Assembly (NCBI RefSeq): GCF_001424025.1 | Contig: NZ_LMPZ01000001.1 | Location: 63,074 to 127,073 of the forward strand | Length of the DNA stretch: 64,000 nt | Direction: 5' to 3' | From: Brevundimonas sp. Leaf363 | GTDB lineage: Bacteria; Pseudomonadota; Alphaproteobacteria; Caulobacterales; Caulobacteraceae | Part shown: piece after piece, positions 9,064 through 17,372 of the stretch | Position numbering within the stretch: position 1 is the stretch's first letter | Layout: each line of letters begins with the position of its first letter | The notes under the pieces: model-generated | The model's input: the letters and a program-made list of their open reading frames with translations, nothing else | What the model was told of the DNA's origin: nothing | Database searches by the model: none | Made by a program: the position numbers and the translations under genes

Positions 9064-9894
9064 TCACGCCGACAGACACACCACCTGCGCCACGCGCAGA
9101 TCCCGGCGCAGGTCGTCCGCGACCCGGCCGTAGTTGTCGACCGTGATCGGCTCGGCCAGGGCGGGTTCGTCGGCGCGTTGCTCGCCGCGGATGGCGGGGC
9201 CGAAACTGTCAGGGGCGGTGGTGTAGACTCGCCCACGGCGCGGCGACTCCGCCAGGGTGACGCCGATGACCCGACCGCGGCGGTCCAGCGCCGGCGCGCC
9301 CGACAGCCCGCTGAGCGAGCCGTCCAGTCCCTGCGTCCGGCCGACCTCGGCCCAGGCCAGCACCGGCTCGTCATGCGCGCCGCGCCCGAACACCTTCAGC
9401 GTTTCGCGGCCCAGCAGGCGCGTCGCCACCTCGCCCGCCCGGCCCTTGGGAAAGCCGGGATGGAAGGCGCGCTGGCCGACGCGCAGGTCGGGGCTCAGCA
9501 GCACCGGCAGGGCGGTCGGCCCGCCCTGGGTCAGCAACAGCGCCACGTCGGCGCGCGGGGCCAGGCGCACGTCGGCCGCCACGGCCCGGCCGCCGCCGAT
9601 CACCAGAGCCGGACGCCGGCACCCCTCCACCACGTGACGGGCGGTCACCCAGCGGCCGTCGGCGGCGATGGAAAAGGCGGTGCCCGAGCTGGGCCGGAAC
9701 GGCGTGTCCGGCGCATTGACTGTGACGGACGGATCGAAGGGGGTGACGGGGCCCAGCAGGGCGCCCTCGACCTCGTCCACCGGCGGCGGAGCGGGCGGGG
9801 CGTTGGAGCCCTCGCGGCGATTGACCGAAATGATCACCAGCGCCAGCGCTGCGGTCGCATAGATGGCCCAGTCCGGCGGCCGGGGAATCCTCAT
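9064..9894 (-). CDS. Membrane-anchored trypsin-like serine protease
   Basis: 276 aa with one N-terminal transmembrane segment (WAIYATAALALVIISV, residues 9-24), then a proline-rich linker. The chymotrypsin-fold triad is visible: His87 in VTARHVVEG, Asp116 in APRADVALL and Ser198 in GLSGAPALD. The catalytic domain should face the periplasm. There is no PDZ domain, so this is not a full DegP. It lies 4 bp downstream of the DUF350 gene, forming a two-gene operon. Two cysteines (one after His87, one near the C-terminus) could form a disulfide. Confidence 0.82.
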   Translation of the reverse strand: MRIPRPPDWAIYATAALALVIISVNRREGSNAPPAPPPVDEVEGALLGPVTPFDPSVTVNAPDTPFRPSSGTAFSIAADGRWVTARHVVEGCRRPALVIGGGRAVAADVRLAPRADVALLLTQGGPTALPVLLSPDLRVGQRAFHPGFPKGRAGEVATRLLGRETLKVFGRGAHDEPVLAWAEVGRTQGLDGSLSGLSGAPALDRRGRVIGVTLAESPRRGRVYTTAPDSFGPAIRGEQRADEPALAEPITVDNYGRVADDLRRDLRVAQVVCLSA

Positions 9895-9898
9895 GCCT

Positions 9899-10333
9899 TC
9901 AGCCTGTCAGGGCCGCGGCCAGAATCAGGGCCGTCGACAGCTTGGCCCCGACCAGCAGCACGGCGGCGGACACCTCGCCGTCCTGGATGCGCTGAGGCAG
10001 GCCGGTCAGCAGGATGTCGACGACGCGGAAGGCCAGCAGCTGCAGCACCACCGTCGCCACGCCCCAGATCGCGATGTCCCGCACCGAGGTGGACGCCGCC
10101 AGCGACACCGCCAGGGGAATGGCCAGGCCGATCAGAACGCCGGAGAAAGCCACCGCCGCCGCCGGATTCCCGTCGCGGATCAGCGCGATCTCCTTCCACG
10201 GCGTCAGCAGGGCGTAGAGAATGGCCGCCCCGGCGAAGAGGCCCAGCGTGACGATCAGGTGCACCACCGTCACGGGGAAGCCGCTGGCGAAGGCCTGCAC
10301 CTCCGCGCTGGACAGGATTTGCGACAGATCCAT
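9899..10333 (-). CDS. DUF350 integral membrane protein
   Basis: 144 aa from the ATG at 10333 (MDLSQILSSAEVQ). There are four hydrophobic segments, arranged as two repeats: VVHLIVTLGLFAGAAILYAL, a middle pair around AFSGVLIGLAIPLAVSLAA and AIWGVATVVLQLLAF, and a last one AAVLLVGAKLSTALILAAAL. The NPAAAVAFSGVLIGLAIPL stretch is the typical DUF350 (YjfL-like) core. The function is not established; the family is often linked to stress or membrane-protection operons. It is coupled to the serine protease downstream. Confidence 0.82.
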   Translation of the reverse strand: MDLSQILSSAEVQAFASGFPVTVVHLIVTLGLFAGAAILYALLTPWKEIALIRDGNPAAAVAFSGVLIGLAIPLAVSLAASTSVRDIAIWGVATVVLQLLAFRVVDILLTGLPQRIQDGEVSAAVLLVGAKLSTALILAAALTG

Positions 10334-10463
10334 CGGAACTACGATACGCGGGCGCCGTTTCGCGCCCCCATCGCCAATGCCCGATCCGCCCGGCCCTCCG
10401 CAAGCGCGGGCGGGCAACAGTGTATGGTGAACAGACGTCGCGCCGCCGCCGCGCGGGTGTCGA

Positions 10464-11570
10464 TCAGCCCGGCCAGCCCCGCACGCCGGCGCCGAACACC
10501 ACCTGATCACGCAGGCCCGGACGCGACAGGGCGTACAGCATGCGCGGTTCCGGTGCGCTGACCGCGTCCAGCGCCGCCCGCTGCTGGGCCGGCAGCACCA
10601 GGTCCAGGGCCGCCACATTGTCCGTCACCTGTGACGCGCGGCTGACGCCCATCAGGGTCGATGCGACCCCCGGCCGGCCCAGCACCCAAGCCAGGGCCAC
10701 GCGCGCCGGCGCCTCTCCGATCTCGGCCGCGGCCTGTTTGACCGCGTCCACGATGGCCCAGTTGCGCGGGGTGAACAGGGAGTCGCCGAACGGGTTGGCC
10801 CCGTCCAGGCGCTTGTCGTCGGCCGGTCGCTGCTCCCCGTCCGAGGCCGCATCACGCGGCAGGCCTCCGGCGCGCGGAGACGACGCCTCGACCGTCGCCC
10901 GATCGTATTTCCCCGCCAGCAGCCCATAGGCCAGCGGGCTCCATGGCTGGATACCCAGGCCGAACGCCTCGGCCAGCGGCGCGTGCTCGTCCTCGATGTC
11001 GCGATTGGCCAGGGAGTAGAAATACTGCAGGCCGATGGGGCCCGGCACGCCCCGCGCCGCCGCCAGCGTCGCCAGCTGCGCCACATACCAGGCGGGCGTG
11101 TTCGACAGCCCCCAATAGCGGACCTTGCCCGCCCGGATCAGCGTGGTCATCGTCTCCAGCAGCTCGGCCGCCGGCGTCACCCCGTCCCAGACGTGCAGCC
11201 AGTACAAGTCGATGTAGTCGGTCCGCAGCCGCTTCAGCGACCCCTCGACGGCGGTGTGCAGATGCTTGGCGCCCGCGCCGCCGGCCAGGGGCGCCCCGGT
11301 GGCGAAGCCCGCCTTGGTCGCCACCACCATCCGGGCGCGCAGACCACGCTCGGCGATGAAGTCGCCCAGCATCGTCTCGCTGCGTCCGCCGGAATAGACG
11401 TCGGCCGTATCGACGAAGTTGCCGCCCGCCTCGACATAGGCGTCGAACACCGCCCGCGATCCTGCCGTGTCCGACCCCCAGCGCGCGGTCCCGAACGTCA
11501 TCGTCCCTAACGCCAGAGGGCTGACGACCAGGCCGGAGCGGCCGAAGGTGCGATAGTCGGACAGCGACAT
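10464..11570 (-). CDS. Aldo/keto reductase
   Basis: 368 aa. The TIM-barrel AKR catalytic set is visible: Asp and Tyr in FVDTADVYSGGRSE, Lys in VATKAGF and His in YWLHVWD. The C-terminal NADP-binding region is ASTLMGVSRASQV. It reduces aldehydes or ketones using NADPH. It is divergent from a TetR-type regulator 77 bp away, so it is a likely target of that regulator. This is the usual arrangement for electrophile-responsive oxidoreductases. Confidence 0.9.
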   Translation of the reverse strand: MSLSDYRTFGRSGLVVSPLALGTMTFGTARWGSDTAGSRAVFDAYVEAGGNFVDTADVYSGGRSETMLGDFIAERGLRARMVVATKAGFATGAPLAGGAGAKHLHTAVEGSLKRLRTDYIDLYWLHVWDGVTPAAELLETMTTLIRAGKVRYWGLSNTPAWYVAQLATLAAARGVPGPIGLQYFYSLANRDIEDEHAPLAEAFGLGIQPWSPLAYGLLAGKYDRATVEASSPRAGGLPRDAASDGEQRPADDKRLDGANPFGDSLFTPRNWAIVDAVKQAAAEIGEAPARVALAWVLGRPGVASTLMGVSRASQVTDNVAALDLVLPAQQRAALDAVSAPEPRMLYALSRPGLRDQVVFGAGVRGWPG

Positions 11571-11647
11571 CGGGGATTTCCTAGCGATTGATACGGAACC
11601 CTTTGCGCCCCTTGCTGTCGCAGGTCAATGGTTTCATATTGGTCGCT

Positions 11648-12271
11648 ATGGAATCGCTCGTCGCCCCTCCGCGTCGCAAGGCCGGCCGCCCCCTGTCTTT
11701 CGACCGAGATGCAGCCTTGAACCAGGGCATGCTGCTGTTCTGGCGCCACGGCTATGAGGCGACGGCCGTCAGCGACCTGACCGCCGCCATGGGCGTGACG
11801 CCGCCCAGCCTCTACGCCGCTTTCGGCGACAAGAAGCGGCTGTTCCTGGAGGCGGTCGCGCTCTACCTGTCAGGCGACAGCCGCCCGCAATCCATCATTG
11901 ACCGCGCAGCCGACGCCCGCAGCGCGGCCCTGACCCTGATGGCGGGCGCGGCCCAGGCCTTCACCGGCCCCGACACCCCGCCCGGCTGCATGCTGGCCAC
12001 CTCGGCCATCAGCGTCTCGGCCGCGGCCGCCGACGTCCAGGCCGCCCTGTCCGACATCCGCAACGGCGTCGAAGCTCACCTACGCGCCCGCATCGAGGCC
12101 GACATCGCCGCCGGCGCCCTGCCTCCCGACACCGACGCCGAAGCCCTCGCCGCCCACATCACCGCCGTCATCCAGGGCCTCTCCACCCTCGCCCGCGACG
12201 GCGCGCCCCGCGAGAAGCTGGAGCGCGTCGTGGCGATGGCGATGCGGGCGTGGCCGGAAGCGGCCGGCTAG
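11648..12271 (+). CDS. TetR/AcrR-family transcriptional regulator
   Basis: 207 aa from the ATG at 11648; an earlier in-frame start at 11588 gives an unlikely leader. The N-terminal helix-turn-helix runs from RDAALNQGMLLFWRHGYEAT through VSDLTAAMGVTPPSLYAAF to GDKKRLFLEA. The C-terminal ligand domain has PGCMLATSAISVS, as in the YcdC/AefR-like subgroup. It probably represses the divergent aldo/keto reductase. A weak CAAT...ATTG symmetry (11633-11637 region) could be an operator but is too short to claim. Its stop shares CTAG with the convergent ArsR gene. Confidence 0.9.
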   Translation: MESLVAPPRRKAGRPLSFDRDAALNQGMLLFWRHGYEATAVSDLTAAMGVTPPSLYAAFGDKKRLFLEAVALYLSGDSRPQSIIDRAADARSAALTLMAGAAQAFTGPDTPPGCMLATSAISVSAAAADVQAALSDIRNGVEAHLRARIEADIAAGALPPDTDAEALAAHITAVIQGLSTLARDGAPREKLERVVAMAMRAWPEAAG

Positions 12272-12591
12272 GAGGCCTTGCGCCCCTTCGCGATCGCCGC
12301 GCTCTCGGCCTTCAGCGGTTTGGACACCGGACAGACCTCCTGCGCGTAGGCGCTCAACGTGTTGGCCAAATGGTCGGGCACCAGGCTGTAGTGCACGAAC
12401 TGGCCCTTCTTCTTCGACGTCACCAGCCCGGCGTTCTCCAGCACGGTCAGATGCTGGCTGACGGCGGGCTTGGAGATTTCGAACCGCGCCGCGATCTCGC
12501 CCGCCGTCAGGTCGGCATGGGCCAGATAGGCCAGGATCTTGCGCCGGATCTGGCTGGAAAGGGCTTCGAACACACGCTGCATGGGCATCAT
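12268..12591 (-). CDS. ArsR-family winged-helix repressor
   Basis: 107 aa. The recognition region is LTAGEIAARFEISKPAVSQH, followed by the beta-wing (AGLVTSKKKGQFVHYSL). There is no CxC metal site in the recognition helix. A single Cys in the C-terminal EVCPVSK could be redox-relevant, which is inference. It is divergent from the desaturase gene, and the palindrome in between (12634-12651) is a plausible operator. Three closely spaced ATGs (codons 1, 2 and 4) leave the exact start open. Confidence 0.88.
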   Translation of the reverse strand: MMPMQRVFEALSSQIRRKILAYLAHADLTAGEIAARFEISKPAVSQHLTVLENAGLVTSKKKGQFVHYSLVPDHLANTLSAYAQEVCPVSKPLKAESAAIAKGRKAS

Positions 12592-12633
12592 TTAAGCGAT
12601 TTACGAACCGCTTGCCAGAGCCAAGCTTCGGTG

Positions 12634-12651
12634 TTTAAGGTATTCCTTAAA
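12634..12651. promoter_or_regulatory. Candidate ArsR operator/promoter palindrome
   Basis: A perfect 7-bp inverted repeat TTTAAGG - TATT - CCTTAAA lies between the divergent ArsR and desaturase genes, 18 bp upstream of the desaturase start. It is an AT-rich island in very GC-rich DNA, and TTAAAT at its right edge could serve as a -10 box. ArsR-family repressors typically bind such sites next to their own gene. Binding is inference. Confidence 0.55.
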
Positions 12652-12668
12652 TACGAAAGGACATGGCG

Positions 12669-13531
12669 ATGCATGAGCCTGAAAGTTTGGGCTGCAATCC
12701 GAGGGAAGGCCGCGTCGTTTGGGACCCCCTGCATTCGCTGTGGAATGGCGGGATGATGGCGCCGCCGTCCTGCTCGGACCGGCGACGTTCTCCTGGTCCG
12801 CCCTCGGCGTGGCCGTGGTCCTGGGCGCCCTGAGCATGCTGGGGTTCTCGGTCGGACTTCACCGCCATTTCGCTCATGCCGCCTTCGACTGCGGCGTCCG
12901 GACAGGACGCGTGCTGGCGTGGCTCGGCGTCCTGACCGGCATCGACGGGCCGATCGGCATGGTCCGCGCGCACCACTTGAGCCACTGGGCGCAGCAAAGG
13001 CATGAGGCCCACGACTTCTTCACCCACCGGCGAAGTTGGCTGACCCACACGATCTGGCGCGCCCATGGGCGGATCATCCTGGCCCGTGCTCCGGCGTTCG
13101 ATCTCGGATGGCTCCAGGCCGATCCTGTACTCCGGAGCCTCGACCGCACCTGGATGCTCCAGCAGATGGTTCTGGCCGTCCCGCTTTACGCGGCCGGAGG
13201 CTGGCCGCTGGTGATCTGGGGCGTGCCGGTGCGAGTCGCGGCGACCGTCACCGCCTATTGGACCCTGGCGCATCTGGCGCACCGGCCAGAGGGGCAGAGC
13301 GCGAGGCATACGCCGGGGAACGACGTCGGCTGGGCGGCCGTCCTCACGCTCGGCGAAGCCTGGCACAGCAACAACCACGCCTGGCCCGGCTCGGCCAGGA
13401 TCGGCCTTTATCCTGGCCAGAGCGACGGGGGCTGGCGGTTCATCCAGCTGCTGGAGCGGCTGGGCCTGGCGTGGAACGTGCGGACGCCGGAGACAATGGG
13501 CGCGCGGCCGCTGGAGAGGGCGACGTCATGA
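12669..13531 (+). CDS. Acyl-CoA desaturase-like membrane di-iron protein, apparently frameshifted
   Basis: The conserved body (from 12719 in the +2 frame) has three histidine clusters: GLHRHFAH, RAHHLSHW and GEAWHSNNHAWPGSA, with hydrophobic segments between. This fits a fatty acyl desaturase that uses a di-iron site in the membrane. The family N-terminus, however, is read from 12669 in another frame (MHEPESLGCNPREGRV, then WDPLHSLWNGG), with AAAGGA seven bases before that ATG. The two frames join if one base is missing near 12757-12765. So the gene is either disrupted or carries a sequencing error. A TTG start at 12719 would give a shortened 270-residue protein. Its stop overlaps the next gene (ATGA). 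Confidence 0.72.
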
Positions 13532-14031
13532 TGGCGCTACGATCATGGCCAACGATCGTGCTCGCCTGGGTGAGCGCCGCCTGTGCCGGCAGTCTCGTCG
13601 TGGCGGTGGAGTTCGCTCTCGCGATGGCGATCCTCAATGCCGCCACGGACTCGTCCGGCGGCCTCGTCGGTGGCTTGGCGGGCGGCATCATGCTTTCGCC
13701 CTTCGCCTTCATCACCGCCCTGCCAGTCTTTGCGACGGGCCTCCTGGTTGTCGGACTACCGGCTTGGTTTGTGATGCACCGGCGTGGGCTCATGTCTGGC
13801 CTAGCCGTTCCCATCACCGGAGCGGCGCTCGCCGTCATGGGCGGGTTGGGTTTCGTCCTCGCGACGGCGCTGAATAACCCGGAGCTTCGCGAGACCCCGG
13901 CGTTGGCCCAGTCCTTTGGCCTAGCGCTCCTGTTGGCCCCGCCGGGAGCGTTCGCCGCCCGTGCATTGCGCCGGATTGCCTATGGGGAGCGCCCTAGGCC
14001 GCCTCGACCGTCGCCTGCTCCAGCTTCCTGA
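13528..14031 (+). CDS. Hypothetical integral membrane protein
   Basis: 167 aa from the ATG at 13528 that overlaps the desaturase stop (ATGA). About four hydrophobic segments are visible: [40 protein letters not shown], an [20 protein letters not shown] helix and a final [17 protein letters not shown]. The C-terminal tail is basic and proline-rich. I do not recognise a family. Coupling to the desaturase suggests a role in the same membrane-related response. Its last 38 bp overlap the end of the convergent rlmN gene. Confidence 0.65.
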   Translation: MMALRSWPTIVLAWVSAACAGSLVVAVEFALAMAILNAATDSSGGLVGGLAGGIMLSPFAFITALPVFATGLLVVGLPAWFVMHRRGLMSGLAVPITGAALAVMGGLGFVLATALNNPELRETPALAQSFGLALLLAPPGAFAARALRRIAYGERPRPPRPSPAPAS

Positions 14032-15163
14032 TCGCGCTGGCCCGCAGCTTTTCGCTCTCGCTTTTCAGCTGGCCGCAGGCCGCCAGGATGTCCCGGCCAC
14101 GCGGCGTTCTGATCGGGCTGGCGTAGCCGGCCTTGTTCAGGATGGCGGCGAACGTCTCGATCGTCTTCCAGTCCGAGCACTGATAGTCCGTGCCGGGCCA
14201 GGGGTTGAAGGGGATCAGATTAACCTTGGCCGGGATGCCCTCGATCAGCTTGATCAGGGCGCGCGCCTCGGCCGGTGAGTCGTTGACGCCCTTCAGCATG
14301 ACGTATTCGAACGTCACCCGGCGCGCGTTCGACAGGCCCGGATAGGCGCGGATGCCGGCCATCAGCTGGTCCAGCGGATATTTCTTGTTCAGCGGCACCA
14401 GAACGTCGCGCAGGGCGTCGTTGGTGGCGTGCAGGCTGATCGCCAGCATGGCGGCGGTGCGTTCGCCCAGGGCCTGGAGCTGCGGCACGACGCCGGATGT
14501 GGACACGGTGATCCGGCGCCGCGACAGGGCGATTCCCTCATTGTCCGAGATGATGTCGATGGCGTCCGCGACGCTGTCCAGGGCGTAGAGCGGCTCGCCC
14601 ATGCCCATGAAGACGATGTTGGACAGGCGGCGGTCTTCCTTGGGCGACGGCCACTCTTCCAGGTCGTCGCGCGCCACCTGAACCTGGGCGACGATCTCGG
14701 CCGTGGTCAGGTTGCGGACCAGCTTTTGCGTGCCGGTGTGGCAGAAGGTGCAGTTCAGCGTGCACCCGACCTGGGACGACACACACAAAGCCCCGGCGCG
14801 GCCGACGTCGGGGATGTAGACGGTCTCGATCTCGATGCCCGGGGCGGTGCGGATCAGCCATTTGCGGGTGCCGTCCTTGGACACCTGGCGCTCGACGATC
14901 TCGGGGCGGGTCAGAGTGAAGGCCTCGGCCAGCCTGGCCTGCATGTCCTTGGCGACATTGCTCATCGCGGCGAAGTCGGTCACGCCGTAGTGGTGGATCC
15001 AGCTCCACACCTGCGAGGCGCGCATCTTCGCCTTCTCGGGCGGACAGACGTCGGCGTCGATCAGCGCCTGGCGCAGGCCGGCGCGCGTCAGACCGGACAG
15101 GTTGACGAGGCCCTTGCCACGATCGGCGTTGGCGGCGTGCGAAAGGTCGAGCGTCAGGCTCAA
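13994..15163 (-). CDS. rlmN: 23S rRNA (adenine2503-C2)/tRNA A37 methyltransferase RlmN
   Basis: 389 aa. The radical-SAM cluster motif [13 protein letters not shown] (CxxxCxxC) is in the centre, followed by [10 protein letters not shown]. The C-terminal part has the catalytic-cysteine context [18 protein letters not shown] (here [14 protein letters not shown]). It methylates C2 of A2503 in 23S rRNA and A37 of some tRNAs through a methyl-cysteine intermediate. It is full length. Its 3' end overlaps the convergent membrane-protein gene by 38 bp, the longest convergent overlap in the window. Confidence 0.96.
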   Translation of the reverse strand: MSLTLDLSHAANADRGKGLVNLSGLTRAGLRQALIDADVCPPEKAKMRASQVWSWIHHYGVTDFAAMSNVAKDMQARLAEAFTLTRPEIVERQVSKDGTRKWLIRTAPGIEIETVYIPDVGRAGALCVSSQVGCTLNCTFCHTGTQKLVRNLTTAEIVAQVQVARDDLEEWPSPKEDRRLSNIVFMGMGEPLYALDSVADAIDIISDNEGIALSRRRITVSTSGVVPQLQALGERTAAMLAISLHATNDALRDVLVPLNKKYPLDQLMAGIRAYPGLSNARRVTFEYVMLKGVNDSPAEARALIKLIEGIPAKVNLIPFNPWPGTDYQCSDWKTIETFAAILNKAGYASPIRTPRGRDILAACGQLKSESEKLRASAIRKLEQATVEAA

Positions 15164-15287
15164 GGCGGCGTCCTGGGGCGATGGGAAGGCGGCGTTATAC
15201 CACGGAATGCGGCGACATAGGAGCAGGCGGCCCGATTGCGAGTCGCTGGCCCTTGCCCGAGAGGCCTCGATTTTCTAAACGGCGGGC

Positions 15288-15405
15288 GTTGGGGAGTAGC
15301 GTCCGGCGCGTTTCAGCCGGGGCCGTGTCAACACACTCGTTCCGCCGGACCTCCCCGTTCGGCGACGTGGTGCGGCCAGCGGATCATCCGCCTTGCGAGA
15401 CCAGC
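15288..15405 (+). ncRNA. yybP-ykoY manganese riboswitch upstream of mntP
   Basis: The hallmark GGGGAGTAGC is at 15291-15300. It is followed by GTCAACA in the middle and TTGCGAGACC at 15393-15402, which are the conserved blocks of the yybP-ykoY aptamer in the right order and spacing. The next gene encodes MntP, a classic target of this Mn2+-sensing RNA. The edges are approximate. It explains most of the 310-bp gap between rlmN and mntP. Confidence 0.85.
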
Positions 15406-15446
15406 ACGCGTTCCGGGCCTTCGGCCGGCCGGTTCGGACGCGTGCT
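15403..15446 (+). promoter_or_regulatory. Long hairpin, probable riboswitch expression platform
   Basis: AGCACGCGT at 15403-15411 pairs with ACGCGTGCT at 15438-15446, and an inner GGGCC - TTCG - GGCC helix extends the stem. Its 5' arm begins directly after the aptamer's final GCGAGACC, so it can compete with the aptamer's closing stem. No T-run follows. The mntP ribosome site (GGCGGAG) is about 15-20 bases downstream, which favours control of translation, or Rho access, over intrinsic termination. Confidence 0.65.
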
Positions 15447-15473
15447 GTCTGGCGTCCGGCGGAGACCGATCGA

Positions 15474-16052
15474 ATGACTCCCATCGCCATCGCAGTGCTG
15501 TCGCTGAGCCTGTCGGCCGACGCCTTCGCCGCCGCCATCGGCCGCGGCGCCCAGCATCGGCCTCGCTTCGCGGAGGCGCTGAAGACCGGCGCCATATTCG
15601 GCCTGATCGAGGCCGTCACCCCCGTGATCGGCTGGGGCGTCGGCCTGGTCGCCGCGGGGCTGGTGGAGCGGATCGACCACTGGATCGCCTTCGTCCTGCT
15701 GACCGGCGTGGGCGGCCGGATGATCTGGGAGGCCCGTCACGAACGCGAGGAGGAGGCTGGCGTGGCCGGGGCCGTGAAGCGCGGCGGCCTGCTGGCGTTG
15801 GTGGCGACCGCCGTGGGCACCAGCATCGACGCGGCGGCTGTGGGCGTTTCGCTGGCCTTCTTGGGGTCGCATATCTGGCAGGTGGCGCTGGGAGTCGGGA
15901 TCACCACCTTCATCCTGGCCACCCTGGGCCTGCTGATCGGCCGCCAAGCCGGCGCGAAACTGGGCCTGTGGGCCGAGCGCATCGGCGGGGTGCTGCTGAT
16001 CGGCCTGGGAACGAAGATCCTGCTGGAGCACCTGGGGGTGATCGCCTTCTAG
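15474..16052 (+). CDS. mntP: Manganese efflux pump MntP
   Basis: 192 aa from the ATG at 15474, with CGGAG upstream; the open frame extends upstream into the riboswitch. It has six hydrophobic segments in two repeats. The signature acidic residues are in SLSADAFAAAIGRG (first helix) and in TSIDAAAVGVSLAF (fourth helix), as in YebN/MntP. It exports Mn2+ across the inner membrane to prevent manganese toxicity. The upstream yybP-ykoY riboswitch would switch it on when Mn2+ is high. Confidence 0.95.
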   Translation: MTPIAIAVLSLSLSADAFAAAIGRGAQHRPRFAEALKTGAIFGLIEAVTPVIGWGVGLVAAGLVERIDHWIAFVLLTGVGGRMIWEARHEREEEAGVAGAVKRGGLLALVATAVGTSIDAAAVGVSLAFLGSHIWQVALGVGITTFILATLGLLIGRQAGAKLGLWAERIGGVLLIGLGTKILLEHLGVIAF

Positions 16053-16197
16053 GCGCCCGCCTGTTGCAACCGGTCATCGGAAGTGACGCGGCCCGATTTG
16101 GCGTCACCGCACCGTTTGCGCTACGCAGCGGCCATCCGCCGTGGACGCCCGTCGTCCGCCCTTCGCGCGCCGATGCGCTGACGCCGGGAGACCCCGC

Positions 16198-17355
16198 ATG
16201 CTGCCCTTCATCGACCTTCAGGCCCAGCGCCTGCGTTTGGACGGCAAGATCGAGGCCGCCGTCCAGGCCGCCGTCGTCGGCGGCGCCTGGGTCATGGGCC
16301 CGCAGGTGCGTCAGTTCGAGGCCGATCTGGCGACGTTCGGCGGCGCCAAGCACGCCCTCGGCTGCGCCAACGGCACCGACGCCCTGGCCCTGCCACTGAT
16401 GGCATGGGGGATCGGGCGCGGCGACGCGGTCTTCGTGCCCAGCTTCACCTTCGCCGCCACGGCTGAGATCGTGCCCTGGTTCGACGCCGAGCCGGTCTTC
16501 GTCGATGTCGACCCCGACACCTACAACATGGACCCCAAGGCCCTGGCCGCCGCCATCGAGGGCATCGCGGCCGAGGGCCGCCTGACGCCCAAGGTGGTCA
16601 TCGCCGTGGACCTGTTCGGCCAGCCGGCCGACTATCCGGCCATCAAGGCCATCTGCGACCAGCACGGGCTGAAGCTGATCTCGGACTCCGCGCAAGGCTT
16701 CGGCTGCACCATCGACGGCGCCCACCCGCTGAAATGGGCCGACATCACCACCACCAGCTTCTTCCCGGCCAAGCCGCTGGGTTGCTACGGCGACGGCGGG
16801 GCGGTGCTGACCAATGACGACGAGCTGGCCCAGCTGATCGACTCGGTCCGCGTGCACGGCAAGGCCGTGGCGGTGGACCTGAAGGATCGCACCTTCGACC
16901 ACGACCCCAAATATCTGAACATGCGCATCGGCCTGAACAGCCGCCTGGACACCATCCAGGCCGCCGTCCTGATCGAGAAGCTGGCCGTGTTCGGCCAGGA
17001 GATCGAATGGCGCAACCGCATCGCGGCCCGCTACAACGAGGCCCTGCGCCCTCACGTCGCCAAGGCGCCGGATGTGCCCCAGGGCAACATCTCCAACTGG
17101 GCCCAGTACACGATCGAGCATTCCGATCGCGACGGCCTGGCCGCGCACCTGAAGGATCTGGGCGTGCCGACCGCCGTCTACTATCCTATCCCGCTGCACC
17201 TGCAGCCGGCCTATGAGATGTTCCCGCGCGGCGCCGGTGGTTTGCCGGTCACCGAGCGGCTGAAGGACGTGGTCATCAGCCTGCCGATGCACGCCGACCT
17301 GGACGAGGCGACGCAGGACCAGATCATCGCCGCCGTCGCCTCCTACAAATCCTGA
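16198..17355 (+). CDS. DegT/DnrJ/EryC1 sugar aminotransferase (GnnB-like candidate)
   Basis: 385 aa from the ATG at 16198 (GGGAG eight bases upstream). MLPFIDLQAQ, NGTDALALPL, FVPSFTFAATAE and SDSAQGFG are standard. The PLP-lysine is in TTTSFFPAKPLGCYGDGG. It transfers an amino group to a keto-sugar nucleotide. The next gene, 17 bp downstream, is a Gfo/Idh/MocA dehydrogenase. This pairing matches GnnA/GnnB, which convert UDP-GlcNAc to its 3-amino derivative for 2,3-diaminoglucose lipid A, a lipid A type reported in Caulobacter and Brevundimonas. Other nucleotide-sugar roles are possible. Confidence 0.85.
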   Translation: MLPFIDLQAQRLRLDGKIEAAVQAAVVGGAWVMGPQVRQFEADLATFGGAKHALGCANGTDALALPLMAWGIGRGDAVFVPSFTFAATAEIVPWFDAEPVFVDVDPDTYNMDPKALAAAIEGIAAEGRLTPKVVIAVDLFGQPADYPAIKAICDQHGLKLISDSAQGFGCTIDGAHPLKWADITTTSFFPAKPLGCYGDGGAVLTNDDELAQLIDSVRVHGKAVAVDLKDRTFDHDPKYLNMRIGLNSRLDTIQAAVLIEKLAVFGQEIEWRNRIAARYNEALRPHVAKAPDVPQGNISNWAQYTIEHSDRDGLAAHLKDLGVPTAVYYPIPLHLQPAYEMFPRGAGGLPVTERLKDVVISLPMHADLDEATQDQIIAAVASYKS

Positions 17356-17372
17356 TTCTGGGGCTGAACCGC

